Shown one piece after another: positions 44,541-54,738 of a stretch of DNA of 64,000 bases (position 1 is its first letter; each line of letters begins with the position of its first letter). Where the stretch lies: contig NZ_JAMXBJ010000046.1 of NCBI RefSeq assembly GCF_023913755.1, forward strand, positions 101,923 to 165,922. The letters run 5' to 3'. Made by a program: the position numbers and the translations under genes. The DNA is from Pseudarthrobacter cellobiosi. GTDB taxonomy: Bacteria > Actinomycetota > Actinomycetes > Actinomycetales > Micrococcaceae. Below the pieces are notes generated by a model. The model had not been told where the DNA came from. It did not search any database and saw only the letters and a list, made by a program, of their open reading frames with translations.

Positions 44541-45983
44541 ATGCTTAAGCAGGGCTCTGCCTTGGACCGGTACTTCAAGATATCCGAGCGGGGGTCCAAC
44601 CTCTCCCGCGAGATCCGCGGCGGCTTTGCCACGTTCTTCGCCATGAGCTACATCGTGGTCCTTAACCCCCTGATACTCTCCGGCCCGGATTCCAGCGGCA
44701 ACACACTTGGTTTTGCCGCAGTGGCCGCTGTGACGGCTTTTGTGGCAGGCATCCTCACCATCCTGATGGGCGCCTGGGGCAGGCACCCCTTCGCGCTGGC
44801 CGCGGGGCTGGGCGTGAACGCGTTTGTGGCCGTCACGGTCGCCACGAACCCGGGCCTGACGTGGCCGGACATGATGGGCCTGGTGGTCCTGTCCGGCGTG
44901 ACCATGATGATCCTGGTCCTCACCGGCTTCCGGACCGCCGTCTTCAAGGCCGTCCCGGACGGGCTCAAGACCGCCATCGTGGTGGGAATCGGCCTGTTCA
45001 TCGCCCTGATCGGGCTGGTGAATGCCGGCTTTGTTCGCCGGATCCCCGACGCTGCCGGCACCACCGTTCCCGTGGGCCTGGGCTTCGACGGCAAGCTGCT
45101 GGGCTGGCCCACGGCCGTCTTTGTTTTCGGTCTGATCCTCACCATCGCCCTGGTGGTCCGCAAGGTCAAGGGCGCCATCCTGATCGGCATCATCGCCTCC
45201 ACCATCGTTTCCGTGATCCTGGAAATGACCCTCCACATCGGTCCCAGCTTTGACGGCACTACCGCCAACCCGCAGGGGTGGTCCCTCGTGGCGCCGTCCT
45301 TTACGGGGTGGAGCGCCCCGGACCTGTCGCTGATCGGCAAGGCCAACCCATTCGGCGCTTTTGAACACCTGGGCTTCGTGGCCGCCACACTGCTGGCATT
45401 CGTGATCCTGCTCAGCATCTTCTTCGACGCCATGGGCACCATGGTGGGCCTGGCCAACGAGGCCGGCACGGTGGACAAGGACGGCAACATCCCGGACGTG
45501 GACCGCGTGCTCCAGGTGGACGCGCTCGGCGCGATCGTGGGTGGCGGCGCCTCCGTCTCCTCGAACCAGATCTACGTTGAGGCCGGCGCCGGGATCGGCG
45601 AGGGTGCGCGGACCGGCGTGGCGTCCATCGTCACCGGCCTGCTGTTCCTGGTGGCCATGTTCTTCACCCCGCTGATCAACCTCGTTCCGTTCGAGGCGGT
45701 GGCCCCTGCCCTGGTGGTGGTGGGCTTCATGATGGTCTCCCAAGTGGGCAAGATCGACTGGCAGGACTGGGGAATCGCCATCCCGGCGTTCCTGACCTTG
45801 ACCCTGATGCCGTTCACGTACTCCATCGCCAACGGTCTCGGCGCAGGCTTCATCGCCTATGTCCTGATCCGGACGTTCCAGGGCCGCATCAAGGACGTCC
45901 ACCCGCTGATGTGGGCGGTGGCCGGCGCGTTCCTGCTGTTCTTCGCCGTCGGTCCGATCGAGGCTGCGCTGGGCATGCCCTAG
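44541..45983 (+). CDS. AzgA-type purine permease (NCS2 family)
   Basis: 480 aa with about 12-14 spans. LDRYFKISERGSNLSREIRGGFATFFAMSYIVVLNP (seen in part) is the AzgA signature, followed by LAAGLGVNAFVAVTVA and IFFDAMGTMVGLANEAG. Family members import hypoxanthine, guanine or adenine with protons. Divergent from the UvrA-like gene; converges with the response regulator, whose stop overlaps by 4 bp. No purine riboswitch is recognisable upstream. Confidence 0.88.
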   Translation: MLKQGSALDRYFKISERGSNLSREIRGGFATFFAMSYIVVLNPLILSGPDSSGNTLGFAAVAAVTAFVAGILTILMGAWGRHPFALAAGLGVNAFVAVTVATNPGLTWPDMMGLVVLSGVTMMILVLTGFRTAVFKAVPDGLKTAIVVGIGLFIALIGLVNAGFVRRIPDAAGTTVPVGLGFDGKLLGWPTAVFVFGLILTIALVVRKVKGAILIGIIASTIVSVILEMTLHIGPSFDGTTANPQGWSLVAPSFTGWSAPDLSLIGKANPFGAFEHLGFVAATLLAFVILLSIFFDAMGTMVGLANEAGTVDKDGNIPDVDRVLQVDALGAIVGGGASVSSNQIYVEAGAGIGEGARTGVASIVTGLLFLVAMFFTPLINLVPFEAVAPALVVVGFMMVSQVGKIDWQDWGIAIPAFLTLTLMPFTYSIANGLGAGFIAYVLIRTFQGRIKDVHPLMWAVAGAFLLFFAVGPIEAALGMP

Positions 45984-46645
45984 CCCTTCAGCACATACCG
46001 CCGCTCGGGCCTGCCCACGCCGTACTTGAGCCGGACCTCCAGCACACCTTCGTCGTGGAGGTACTCCAGGTACCGGCGCGCACTGACCCGGGACGTGCCC
46101 AACTGGACGGCCACTTCGTTGGCGGACAGGTCGCCGTCGGCCTCCTTCAGGGCGGCTTCCACCAGCTTCAGCGTTTCGATGCTGCAGCCCTTAGGCAGCG
46201 GCCGATCGGTCCGGTCCAGCCCGAAAACCCGGTTCACGTCCGACTGCTCCGCCACATCCTTGGCCGAGTCGAGGCCCTGGTAGGCGCTGCGGTAGTGCTC
46301 CAGCCGTTCCTGCAGGTCAGTCTGCGAGAAGGGCTTGATGAGGTAGTGCACAATCCCGCCGCGGAGGGCCTTGCGCACCGTGTCCACCTCACGGGCCGCG
46401 CTGATCACCAGGACATCCAGCTCCGGCGCCACCTCGCGCAGTTTGTGCATAAGGTCCAGTCCGTTGATGTCCGGCAGGTGGATATCGAGCAGCACCAGGT
46501 CCGGTTGCAGCCGCCCCGTTTCGATGACCGCCTGGGCGCCGGTATGGGCCACCCCGACGACGGCGAACCCGGGGGTGCGCTGAATGAACCCTGCGTGGAC
46601 CTTGGCCACCATAAAGTCGTCATCGACGATCAGGACTTTGATCAT
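45980..46645 (-). CDS. CitB/DctR-family response regulator
   Basis: 221 aa. Receiver domain: KVLIVDDDFMVAKVHAGF, phosphoacceptor Asp in LVLLDIHLPDINGLDLM, Thr/Ser switch VISAARE and Lys in YLIKPF. The C-terminal helix-turn-helix contains DLSANEVAVQLGTSRVSARRYLEYL. Start overlaps the kinase stop by 4 bp. With the kinase it should activate the adjacent tctCBA genes in response to citrate or another di-/tricarboxylate. Confidence 0.9.
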   Translation of the reverse strand: MIKVLIVDDDFMVAKVHAGFIQRTPGFAVVGVAHTGAQAVIETGRLQPDLVLLDIHLPDINGLDLMHKLREVAPELDVLVISAAREVDTVRKALRGGIVHYLIKPFSQTDLQERLEHYRSAYQGLDSAKDVAEQSDVNRVFGLDRTDRPLPKGCSIETLKLVEAALKEADGDLSANEVAVQLGTSRVSARRYLEYLHDEGVLEVRLKYGVGRPERRYVLKG

Positions 46646-48282
46646 TGCTGCAGTCTCCGTGTTCGTTCCGGCGTAGTTGGTTCCGGCCGTGTTGGTTCCG
46701 GCCGGGTTCGTTCCAGCCGGGCGGTAAAGACCGCCCCGTTGTTGTTGGTTACCGTGAGGTCGCCGCCGCTGCGCCGGCAGACCACCCGGGAGAGCGCCAG
46801 GCCGAAGCCCCTGCTGCCGCCGGGGCCGGGGTCCTTGGTGGTGAAACCCTGCTGGAAGATTTCCCCCGGATCCCCGGTGACGCCGGGGCCGGAATCGCTC
46901 ACGGTGACCGTCACGCCGTCGGCTGTGTCTTCCACGAGCACCCTGACCACTGCCTCCGGAAGCCCGGTGACGGCGTCGAACGCGTTGTCCACGAGGTTCC
47001 CTACGACGGTGGTCAGGTCGCGGGACAGCTCATCATCAACGCGCTTCAGCCCGGATTCCGGGTCTAGCTGCAAGGTGACCCCGCGTTCGGTGGCGAGGCT
47101 CGACTTGGCGATCAGTAGTGCGGCGAGCGCCGGGTCCTCGATGCGGCTGGTGACCTCGTCGTTGAGCCGGGTCCGGTCCAGCGTGGCACCGTTGACGAAC
47201 TGGACCACGGAATCGTATTCCCCGATCTGGATGAGGCCGGATATCACGTGCAACTGGTTGGCGAATTCGTGGGCCTGGGCGCGGAGGGTGTCGGTGGCGG
47301 TCCGGGTGGCTCCGAGTTCCCGCTCAAGGGCGGACAGCTCCGTGCGGTCACGCAGCGTGGTGACGGAGCCGATGTCGCGGCCGCGCGAACGGATGAGAAC
47401 CCGGTTCAGCACCACCAGCCGGTCGCCAACGAGCACCAGCTGGTCCGGCTCCGGCTGCTCGCGGGTGAGGACTTCCTTGAGCGCGGGCTCCACGGACAGG
47501 CTGGCGAGCCGCTTGCCCACGCATTCGGCGGGGAGGCCCAGCAGCGCGCGGGCGCTGTCGTTGGCCACGGTGATCCGCTCGTGCGGGTCCAGCGCCACGA
47601 CGCCTTCCTTCAGGCCATGCAGCATGGCCTCGCGGTTTTCCACCAGGCCGGTGATTTCGCTCGGTTCCATGCCCAGGGTCTGCCGCTTCACCCGGCGGGA
47701 GAGCAGCAACGAGCCGGCAACACCCAGCACACTGGCCACGCCTAGATAGGTGAGAAGGTTGGGCACGGCATCCCCCAGCCGCTCCAAAGTGGAGGGGTAG
47801 TTCCGGCTGATGGACGCAATGCCGATTATTTTTCCGCCGTCGTCCAGGACCGGCACGTGCGCGGACAGTTCCTCCGTGCCGGATCCGTCCACCACGCCGG
47901 TCCACGCGCGGCCTTCCAGCACGCGGCTGGCGCCAAGTTCCAGCGGCTGGCCCAACAGGCTGGGATTGGAGGAGGCAACCACTGTGCGGTCGAGCTTCGC
48001 CAGCGCGACGTGTGAGGATCCGGAGACCGTCCGCACCGATTCGGCCACGGTGGGAAGGGCTGAGCCACCGCGGGGCTCGGCCGCCGGTAGAAGGGCCCGG
48101 ACGGTTGGATTGGCACCCAGTGCTTCGGCCGCGGAGAGCGCCCGGCGGCCCTCAACGCGCTCGAACGCCGCCGCGGACTGGGCCAGGGAGATGGCCACCA
48201 CGGCCACCAGGACGGCGAAAACGATAAGCAACTGCAGGACCAGGTACTGCCCCGCAAGGGACATGCCTCTTCGTCGAGTCAC
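46642..48282 (-). CDS. CitA/DcuS-family sensor histidine kinase
   Basis: 546 aa. Span LVLQLLIVFAVLVAVVAISLA at residues about 13-33, an extracellular PAS-like sensor to about 175 (SSHVALAKLDRTVVASSNPSLLG), span LLTYLGVASVLGVAGSLLL, a cytoplasmic PAS domain, phosphoacceptor His in AHEFANQLHVISGLI, and an ATPase domain with NLVDNAFDA, DSGPGV and GFGLALSRVV. The extracellular PAS is the citrate-binding site in CitA. Divergent from the transporter genes it likely controls. Confidence 0.9.
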   Translation of the reverse strand: MTRRRGMSLAGQYLVLQLLIVFAVLVAVVAISLAQSAAAFERVEGRRALSAAEALGANPTVRALLPAAEPRGGSALPTVAESVRTVSGSSHVALAKLDRTVVASSNPSLLGQPLELGASRVLEGRAWTGVVDGSGTEELSAHVPVLDDGGKIIGIASISRNYPSTLERLGDAVPNLLTYLGVASVLGVAGSLLLSRRVKRQTLGMEPSEITGLVENREAMLHGLKEGVVALDPHERITVANDSARALLGLPAECVGKRLASLSVEPALKEVLTREQPEPDQLVLVGDRLVVLNRVLIRSRGRDIGSVTTLRDRTELSALERELGATRTATDTLRAQAHEFANQLHVISGLIQIGEYDSVVQFVNGATLDRTRLNDEVTSRIEDPALAALLIAKSSLATERGVTLQLDPESGLKRVDDELSRDLTTVVGNLVDNAFDAVTGLPEAVVRVLVEDTADGVTVTVSDSGPGVTGDPGEIFQQGFTTKDPGPGGSRGFGLALSRVVCRRSGGDLTVTNNNGAVFTARLERTRPEPTRPEPTTPERTRRLQQ

Positions 48283-48503
48283 TGTGGTTCTTTCCTCTTG
48301 TTGCGTGGTCTTTGATTGTCGGGTCTCTGCTGGTCAGGCTACCTGAACTATGCCTGCTGCAGGGCCATGGTGTACCGCCGGAAACGTGAACGCAATGAAC
48401 TTAACTTTCTCTGCGTACACAAGAGTGATGCCGATCACTTGCGGGCCTAGCATCGGATCACCAGTCAGTTTCTTGCTGATCCGATTTAGAGAAGAGGAAC
48501 ACC

Positions 48504-49514
48504 ATGCGCCAGATCCGCGCATTGCGAATTGCCGCCGTCGCCGCCGGCATCGCCCTGATGGCCACCGGCTGCGGTGCCACCGGGAAAAGCTCCACCGACG
48601 GAGCCAGCTCCGGCGCCCCCGCCGGCCCGCTGACCGGGCTCCAGATCATGGTCCCCAACACTCCGGGCGGCGGCTACGACACCACCGCCCGTGTGGCGGC
48701 GAAGGTTCTCGATGACGAGAAGGTCGCCACCAACACCGAAGTCTTCAACCTCGCCGGCGCCGGCGGAACCGTGGGCCTGGCCCGCATCGTCAACGAAAAG
48801 GGCAACGGTGACCTCACCATGCTCATGGGCTTGGGGGTGGTGGGCGCGAGCTACACCAACAAGTCCGAGTCCAAGCTGACGGCCACCACTCCCCTGGCCC
48901 GGCTCATCGAAGAGCCCGGTGCCATCATGGTCAACAAGGATTCGCCCTACAAAACCATCGATGACCTGGTCACCGCCTGGAAGGCTGACCCCGGCTCCAT
49001 CAGCGTCGGCGGCGGTTCCTCCCCCGGCGGCCCGGACCACCTGCTGCCGATGCAGCTCGCCGGAGCCCTGGGCATCGACGCCACCAAGGTGAACTTTGTA
49101 TCCTACGACGGCGGCGGGGACCTCCTCCCGGCCATCCTGGGCAACAAGGTGGGCTTCGCGGCCTCCGGTGCAGGTGAATACCTCAAGCAGATTGAATCCG
49201 GCGAGGTCCGCGTCCTGGCCACGAGCGGCGAGAAGCGGCTCGACGGCGTGGACGCGCCCACCCTGAAGGAATCGAACATCGACCTGGTCTTTACCAACTG
49301 GCGCGGCATTGTGGCCCCTCCGGGCATCACCGACGCTGACAAGGCCAAGCTGATCGCGGCACTCGAAAAGATGCACGGAACGGCCGCCTGGAAGGAAGCC
49401 CTGAAGACCAACAGCTGGAGCGACGCCTTCATCACCGGCGCCGCGTTCGAAACCTTCCTGACCGAGCAGGACAAGCGGGTGGCGGACGTCCTCACGAAGC
49501 TTGGCCTGGCGTGA
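48504..49514 (+). CDS. tctC: Tripartite tricarboxylate-binding lipoprotein TctC
   Basis: 336 aa. Signal peptide ends in the lipobox ATGC (Cys about 23). The Bug-family fold is shown by MVPNTPGGGYDTTARVAAKVL, LTMLMGLGVVGASY, VGGGSSPGGPDHLLPMQLAG and NWRGIVAPPGITDADKAKL. It captures citrate or a similar acid outside the cell. Ends with a 4-bp overlap into tctB. The 221-bp region upstream, shared with the kinase, must hold the regulated promoter. Confidence 0.9.
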   Translation: MRQIRALRIAAVAAGIALMATGCGATGKSSTDGASSGAPAGPLTGLQIMVPNTPGGGYDTTARVAAKVLDDEKVATNTEVFNLAGAGGTVGLARIVNEKGNGDLTMLMGLGVVGASYTNKSESKLTATTPLARLIEEPGAIMVNKDSPYKTIDDLVTAWKADPGSISVGGGSSPGGPDHLLPMQLAGALGIDATKVNFVSYDGGGDLLPAILGNKVGFAASGAGEYLKQIESGEVRVLATSGEKRLDGVDAPTLKESNIDLVFTNWRGIVAPPGITDADKAKLIAALEKMHGTAAWKEALKTNSWSDAFITGAAFETFLTEQDKRVADVLTKLGLA

Positions 49515-50023
49515 GCTCCTCACCAACTTTGGCCTCACGGCTCAAAGGCCGCTCCGAGCTGGGGGTAGCCCTCTTGCTCGGGGCGGCCGGGGCCCTGGTC
49601 ATCTGGGATGCCACCCGCATCGGCACCACCTATTCCCGTGCTGATCCCGTAGGACCGAAGACCTTGCCCTTCATCGTGGGCGGCCTGCTGCTGGTCTGCG
49701 CCGTGATGCTGGCCATCAACGTCCTCCGCGGCGGCAAGGGTGAAGCGGAAGGCGGCGAGGACGTGGACCTCTCCCACCCCGCCGACTGGAAGACGGTCCT
49801 GCCGCTGGCTGGCGCCTTCATCGCGAATATCCTGCTGATCGACTGGGCAGGGTGGGTCATCTCCGGCACCATCCTGTTCTGGGGCAGCGTCTGGGCACTG
49901 GGCGGGCGGAACTACATCCGTGACGGCCTCATTTCTGTGGCTATGTCCCTCCTGACGTTTTACGGTTTCTACCTTGGCCTTGGCATCGCACTGCCCGCCG
50001 GCCTCCTGGAAGGGATTCTCTGA
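49511..50023 (+). CDS. tctB: Tricarboxylate transporter small subunit TctB
   Basis: 170 aa with four predicted spans ([61 protein letters not shown] and a long last pair ending YGFYLGLGI). Between spans 2 and 3 is a charged loop. TctB is poorly conserved; position between TctC and TctA decides the call. GTG start overlapping the tctC stop; its stop shares one base with the tctA start. Confidence 0.88.
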   Translation: MSSSPTLASRLKGRSELGVALLLGAAGALVIWDATRIGTTYSRADPVGPKTLPFIVGGLLLVCAVMLAINVLRGGKGEAEGGEDVDLSHPADWKTVLPLAGAFIANILLIDWAGWVISGTILFWGSVWALGGRNYIRDGLISVAMSLLTFYGFYLGLGIALPAGLLEGIL

Positions 50024-51642
50024 TGGATGTCTTTGCCTCCCTGATGGACGGCTTTGCCACCGCCCTCACTCCCATGAATTTCCTCTACGCCGTGATCGGC
50101 GTCGTCCTGGGTACCGCCGTCGGCGTCCTCCCGGGCCTCGGCCCGGCCATGACCGTGGCGCTCCTGCTTCCGGTCACGTACGCCCTGGAACCCACCAGCG
50201 CCTTCATCATGTTCGCCGGCATCTACTACGGCGGCATGTACGGCGGCTCCACCACCTCCATCCTGCTGAATACGCCGGGTGAATCGTCGTCGGTGGTCAC
50301 GGCCATCGAAGGCAACAAGATGGCGAAAGCCGGCAGGGCCGCGCAGGCACTGGCGACGGCGGCCATCGGCTCGTTCGTAGCCGGCACCATCGGCACCACC
50401 CTCCTCGCCGTCTGCGCGCCGATCGTGGTGAAGTTCGCCATCAGCCTGGGTGCCCCCAGTTACTTCGCCATCATGGTTCTCGCCCTGCTGGCGGTCACCG
50501 CGGTCCTCGGTTCCTCACGGCTCCGGGGCTTCGCGTCGCTTGGCCTGGGCCTCGCCATCGGCCTGGTAGGCCTGGACGTGGTCACGGGCCAGGCCCGGCT
50601 CACGTTCGGTGTGCCGCTCCTGGCTGACGGCCTGGACATCGTGGTGGTTGCAGTGGCTATCTTCGCCGTGGGCGAGGCGCTGTGGGTTGCCGCGCACCTG
50701 CGCCGCACACCCCTGCAGGTCATCCCCGTGGGACGTCCGTGGATGGGCAAACAGGACTGGAAACGGTCCTGGAAACCCTGGCTCCGCGGCACCGCGTTCG
50801 GCTTCCCGTTCGGCGCACTTCCTGCCGGCGGAGCCGAGATCCCCACCTTCCTCTCCTACGTCACCGAAAAGAAGCTCAGCAAGCACCCCGAGGAGTTCGG
50901 CAAGGGCGCCATCGAGGGCGTGGCCGGTCCGGAAGCAGCCAACAACGCTGCCGCTGCCGGCACACTGACCCCCATGCTGGCCCTGGGCCTGCCCACCAAC
51001 GCCACGGCTGCGGTAATGCTGGCAGCCTTCACGCAGTACGGCATCCAGCCGGGACCGCAGCTGTTCGAAAGCCAGGGACCGCTGGTGTGGGCGCTTATCG
51101 CGAGCCTCTTCATTGGCAACTTCCTGCTCCTGATCATCAACCTGCCCCTGGCACCGTTGTGGGCCAAGCTCCTGCAGATCCCGCGGCCCTACCTATATGC
51201 CGGCATCCTGTTCTTCGCCACGCTGGGCGCCTACTCGGTGAACCTGCAGGCGTTCGACCTGGTGCTCCTGTTGGCGCTCGGCGCGCTGGGCTTCATGATG
51301 CGGCGGTTCGGACTTCCCGTCCTGCCGCTCATCCTCGGAGTCATCCTCGGACCGCGCATCGAAAAGCAGCTCCGCCAGACGCTGCAGCTCAGCGCCGGCG
51401 ACCCCGCCGGCCTTTGGAGTGAGCCGATTGCCGTCGGCATCTACATCATCATCACCCTCATCCTCCTGTGGCCGCTGCTGTTCAAGCTGTTCAAGCTGAT
51501 CCGCAGGAACCGGCCGGCAGCAGTGCCGGCAGGGGTGCCCGCCACCCGCTCCGGCGCATCCGAACCGACGGATGCCAGTGGCAGCGCCAGCCATGGCAGC
51601 CACCGCGCCACCACTGGCGGCGACGGGGACGGCGACGGCTAA
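50023..51642 (+). CDS. tctA: Tricarboxylate transporter large subunit TctA
   Basis: 539 aa with about 12 spans. Diagnostic: [49 protein letters not shown], and its second-half counterpart [21 protein letters not shown]. Imports citrate or a related acid with sodium or protons. The C-tail of about 50 residues is Ser/Gly/Ala-rich and unusual in length. A UspA gene follows after 99 bp. Confidence 0.93.
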   Translation: MDVFASLMDGFATALTPMNFLYAVIGVVLGTAVGVLPGLGPAMTVALLLPVTYALEPTSAFIMFAGIYYGGMYGGSTTSILLNTPGESSSVVTAIEGNKMAKAGRAAQALATAAIGSFVAGTIGTTLLAVCAPIVVKFAISLGAPSYFAIMVLALLAVTAVLGSSRLRGFASLGLGLAIGLVGLDVVTGQARLTFGVPLLADGLDIVVVAVAIFAVGEALWVAAHLRRTPLQVIPVGRPWMGKQDWKRSWKPWLRGTAFGFPFGALPAGGAEIPTFLSYVTEKKLSKHPEEFGKGAIEGVAGPEAANNAAAAGTLTPMLALGLPTNATAAVMLAAFTQYGIQPGPQLFESQGPLVWALIASLFIGNFLLLIINLPLAPLWAKLLQIPRPYLYAGILFFATLGAYSVNLQAFDLVLLLALGALGFMMRRFGLPVLPLILGVILGPRIEKQLRQTLQLSAGDPAGLWSEPIAVGIYIIITLILLWPLLFKLFKLIRRNRPAAVPAGVPATRSGASEPTDASGSASHGSHRATTGGDGDGDG

Positions 51643-51741
51643 CCGGACGGCTACCCAGTCCTGGGCATCAGCCCCGCATCCGCCCAGCAGCAGCATCCGC
51701 CCCGCAGCAGAAGATCAACTGACAGAAAAAGAGGTACAGCC

Positions 51742-52143
51742 ATGACGATTGTGGTGGGATACGTCCCTACCCCGGAGGGCGAAGCGGCCCTGACCCAGGC
51801 CATCGCCGAGGCCAGGAAGAGCAACACCACCCTGCTGGTCATCAACTCCTCCAAGGGTGATGCACTGGTGGACAACAGGTACGCCCAGGAACCTGAGATC
51901 CAGAGCATCGAGGACCGCCTGGCCACCCAGGGCATTGACCACGTGATCAAGCAGCCGGTCCGTGGGCATGACGCGGCAGCGGAAGTACTCGATGCCGCGG
52001 AGGAGCACAACGCCGAGCTCATCGTGATCGGGCTGCGCCGCCGCACCCCGGTGGGCAAACTGATTATGGGCAGCACATCGCAGCGGATCCTGCTCGAGGC
52101 TGATTGTCCAGTACTGGCCGTCAAAGCGGGCATGGCGGGCTGA
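51742..52143 (+). CDS. Single-domain UspA protein next to tctCBA
   Basis: 133 aa. VVGYVPTPEGEAALTQAIAEA at the start replaces the usual VDGS with TPEG, while the ATP-binding end ELIVIGLRRRTPVGKLIMGSTSQRIL keeps the G-2x-G... arrangement in modified form. AAAAAGAGGT precedes the ATG. Probably the last gene of the tricarboxylate operon, since a strong terminator follows directly. A role in tuning the transporter is possible but only inferred. Confidence 0.85.
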   Translation: MTIVVGYVPTPEGEAALTQAIAEARKSNTTLLVINSSKGDALVDNRYAQEPEIQSIEDRLATQGIDHVIKQPVRGHDAAAEVLDAAEEHNAELIVIGLRRRTPVGKLIMGSTSQRILLEADCPVLAVKAGMAG

Positions 52144-52160
52144 TCCGGGCACCACCTTCT

Positions 52161-52226
52161 ATCCGAAGTTTGTTCGCCGGACCCCGCCTTGACGGCGTGG
52201 TCCGGCGAACAAGCTTCGGATTTTTG
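52161..52226 (+). terminator. Long hairpin terminator after the tct-usp operon
   Basis: Arms 52161-52183 and 52199-52221 are 23 bp and pair at 22 positions; TTTTT ends at 52225. It starts 18 bp after the UspA stop. The stem (ATCCGAAG...CGGACC) is unusually long for an intrinsic terminator. Confidence 0.88.
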
Positions 52227-52325
52227 GCGTCTGGGCGCACGAGACAGCAGTCATCTGACATCCTAGGTCCTGTATCCGGTACAGTGGATCGAGCCCTTTG
52301 GCACGAGACACAGAAAGTTCGGCAT

Positions 52326-52583
52326 ATGACTACAGCTATTTTGGAACGCCCCCTGACCGCCGTGGCGGCCGTCGAAGCCGCGGCTTCCCTGTCCATCGAC
52401 CTGCAGTTTTCCACAGCGCACGAGATGCACGAAGGACTGGAAAACGCAGTTGCCACGCTGATCGAGCCGGCAAAAGACGCCGCCTGCGGCATCCTTGTTA
52501 CGCGCCTGCGCCCGGGACGCTTCACCGTGGCCCTGGACGAGTCAGTCCCCTTTGGTGAAACGTACGAAAGCATTGCGGCCTGA
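52326..52583 (+). CDS. Small conserved protein, 85 aa, unknown function
   Basis: ATG at 52326; the open frame extends upstream but runs through the preceding terminator. Acidic, soluble: SIDLQFSTAHEMHEGLENAVATLIEPAKDAACGILVTRLRPGRF and VALDESVPFGETYE (parts shown). It has its own terminator. I do not recognise a family. The compact gene with promoter space on one side and a terminator on the other suggests a real, separately expressed small protein. Confidence 0.7.
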   Translation: MTTAILERPLTAVAAVEAAASLSIDLQFSTAHEMHEGLENAVATLIEPAKDAACGILVTRLRPGRFTVALDESVPFGETYESIAA

Positions 52584-52631
52584 GCTGATTCGGCCCTAGA
52601 TCCGGGCTTCAATCCAGCCCGCGATCCACGC

Positions 52632-52675
52632 AAGAGTCCCTGCCCTCCGGTAACGGAGGGCAGGGACTCTTTTTG
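52632..52675 (+). terminator. Intrinsic terminator after the 85-aa gene
   Basis: Perfect 18-bp arms 52632-52649 and 52654-52671 with loop GTAA, followed by TTTT. It also separates the convergent 78-aa gene on the minus strand. Confidence 0.9.
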
Positions 52676-52693
52676 CGTTTTGGTCTTGCGTTC

Positions 52694-52930
52694 CTAGCTC
52701 CTGCGGACTTCTACACCGTCGGATTTAAGGAAAAGTTCCCTTTCTGACGGAGTGGCCGGCACGAGCCACAGCACGTTCCCGCTCTGCGATACTTCTTCCA
52801 CTTCGCCCGCCGCAATGACGTGCGCGTGTTTGATAATTTCCACCTGGTCCCCAGCTTTGAGCGTTCCCCACTCCGAGATGGTGGCCGAATGGACATTGCG
52901 CCTCGACAGGACAGCCCCACGTGCTTTCAT
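52694..52930 (-). CDS. Small conserved protein, 78 aa, unknown function
   Basis: ATG at 52930 with AAAGGGG upstream; an in-frame GTG at 52966 would give 90 aa and has a poorly spaced AGAGG. The product (MKARGAVLSRRNVHSATISEW, LKAGDQVEIIKHAHVIAAGEVEEV) looks like a small beta-barrel of SH3/KOW type: GDQVEI followed by GEVEEV and VLWLVPA. No annotation can be given. Upstream 52931-53091 is AT-rich relative to its surroundings and probably holds its promoter. Confidence 0.65.
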   Translation of the reverse strand: MKARGAVLSRRNVHSATISEWGTLKAGDQVEIIKHAHVIAAGEVEEVSQSGNVLWLVPATPSERELFLKSDGVEVRRS

Positions 52931-53091
52931 TTGAACTACTACCCCTTTGTATACGTCCTGCGCCACAGCCTCTTTGATGTGACTTTTACTACACCTTCAG
53001 TTCTACTACACTTCCCGCCGTCGAATTGTTCGTGTTGCACCATATTTCGACATTGGACGAATATGGCGGAAGCGCCGAAGAATATTCCCAC

Positions 53092-54738
53092 TCAGGCAAG
53101 AATTCCGACGGCGGATTCGGCGGCCTCTCGGACCTTGCCGGAGGAAACCAAACGGTCAGCCGCCTCCAGTTCAGGTGACAGGAACCGGTCGGTTCCGGGG
53201 CCTTCGACGACGGACCGCAGCACCCCGATCACGGCCGCGCCTGCCGGGCCGGGGATGAGCTCGCCGTCGGACAGCTGCGTCCGCATGTCGATGGCGCGGG
53301 CGCTCGTCACGAGTTCGATGGCCAGGACGCGGCGAAGGTTCTCCACGGCCTTGCGCAGCTTCCGGGCCGCGTGCCAGCCCATGGACACGTGGTCCTCCTG
53401 CATGGCGGAGCTGGGAATGGAATCCACCGACGCCGGGACGGCCAGTCGCTTGTTCTCCGAGACCAGCCCGGCCTGCGTGTATTGCGCGATCATCAGGCCC
53501 GAGTCGACACCCGGATCCGCGGCCAGGAACGCCGGCAGCCCGTGCGAACGCGCCGGATCCAGCATCCGGTCCGTCCGGCGCTCGGCGATGGAGCTGAGGT
53601 CCGCAACGGCAATGGCCAGGAAGTCCAGGACGTAGGCCACGGGTGCGCCGTGGAAGTTGCCGTTGGAGCTGACGCGCCCGTCCGGCAGGACCACCGGGTT
53701 GTCGATGGCCGCGGCGAGCTCGCGGGATGCCACGAGGGCGGCGTAGTCCACTGTGTCCCGCGTGGCCCCGGCCACCTGGGGTGCGCAGCGCAGCGAGTAG
53801 GCGTCCTGGACTTTGGAGTCCCCCACCCGGTGCGAGGCCACGATCGGGGAGTTGGAAAGCACACGCAGCATGTTGTCCGCGCTGGCGGCCTGGCCGGGGT
53901 GCGGACGCAGCGCCGCATGCAGCTCCGGTACAAAGACCTGGTCCGTACCCAGCAGCGCCTCGACACTGAGCGCGGCGGTGATGTCCGCCGTCGTCAGCAG
54001 TTGGCGAAGGTCCGCGATGGCCATCAGGAGCATGCCCAGCATCCCCTCGGTGCCGTTGACCAGCGCCAGGCCTTCCTTCTCGGCGAGGGTGACCGGTTCG
54101 ATGCCGTGCCCGGCGAGCAGCTCGGCGACAGGCGCCTCACCCCGCCCGCCGTAAGTCACGCCGTCGGGCCCTTCCGCTTCACCCTCTCCCATCAGCACTA
54201 GGGCGCAGTGGGACAGCGGGGCGAGGTCGCCGGAGCAGCCGAGCGAGCCGAATTCGCGGACCACGGGCGTGATGCCGGCGTTGAGCACGTCCACCATAGT
54301 CTGAAGGACGACGGGCCGGACGCCGGTGCGGCCGGATGCCAGTGTCTTGGCCCGCAGGAACATGATGCCGCGGACCACCTCGCGTTCCACGGCCGGGCCC
54401 ATGCCGGCGGCGTGGCTGCGGATCAGCGATTTCTGCAGCTGGGTGCGCAGCTCGCTGGGGATATGCCGGTTGGCCAGCGCGCCGAAGCCGGTGGAAATGC
54501 CGTAGGCGGGGGTCTCGCTGTGCGCGAGTTCGTCGATGTGCGCGCGGACCTTCGCCACCGTGTCCAGCGCTTCCTGGGCGATGGTCACCTGGGCGTTGTG
54601 ACGGGCGACGGCGACAACGTCCTCGGGCGTGACGCCGCTGGAGCCGAGGGTGACGGTGAGCGGTGAGTGGGTTGGGGCCACGCGGACAGGGTTCCCTGGC
54701 CGAGCCTGCGAGGTTAGGGAGTTCGTGGGGATGGTCAC
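53092..54738 (-). CDS. hutH: Histidine ammonia-lyase
   Basis: 548 aa. Deaminates L-histidine to trans-urocanate, the first step of histidine breakdown. The catalytic tripeptide that cyclises to the MIO group is Cys168-Ser169-Gly170 in [14 protein letters not shown]; the Cys variant is known in actinobacterial enzymes. [14 protein letters not shown], the tyrosine-containing [11 protein letters not shown] region and [15 protein letters not shown] are all family marks. GTG start at 54738 overlaps the hutU stop by 4 bp. Second gene of the hutUH operon. Confidence 0.95.
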   Translation of the reverse strand: MTIPTNSLTSQARPGNPVRVAPTHSPLTVTLGSSGVTPEDVVAVARHNAQVTIAQEALDTVAKVRAHIDELAHSETPAYGISTGFGALANRHIPSELRTQLQKSLIRSHAAGMGPAVEREVVRGIMFLRAKTLASGRTGVRPVVLQTMVDVLNAGITPVVREFGSLGCSGDLAPLSHCALVLMGEGEAEGPDGVTYGGRGEAPVAELLAGHGIEPVTLAEKEGLALVNGTEGMLGMLLMAIADLRQLLTTADITAALSVEALLGTDQVFVPELHAALRPHPGQAASADNMLRVLSNSPIVASHRVGDSKVQDAYSLRCAPQVAGATRDTVDYAALVASRELAAAIDNPVVLPDGRVSSNGNFHGAPVAYVLDFLAIAVADLSSIAERRTDRMLDPARSHGLPAFLAADPGVDSGLMIAQYTQAGLVSENKRLAVPASVDSIPSSAMQEDHVSMGWHAARKLRKAVENLRRVLAIELVTSARAIDMRTQLSDGELIPGPAGAAVIGVLRSVVEGPGTDRFLSPELEAADRLVSSGKVREAAESAVGILA

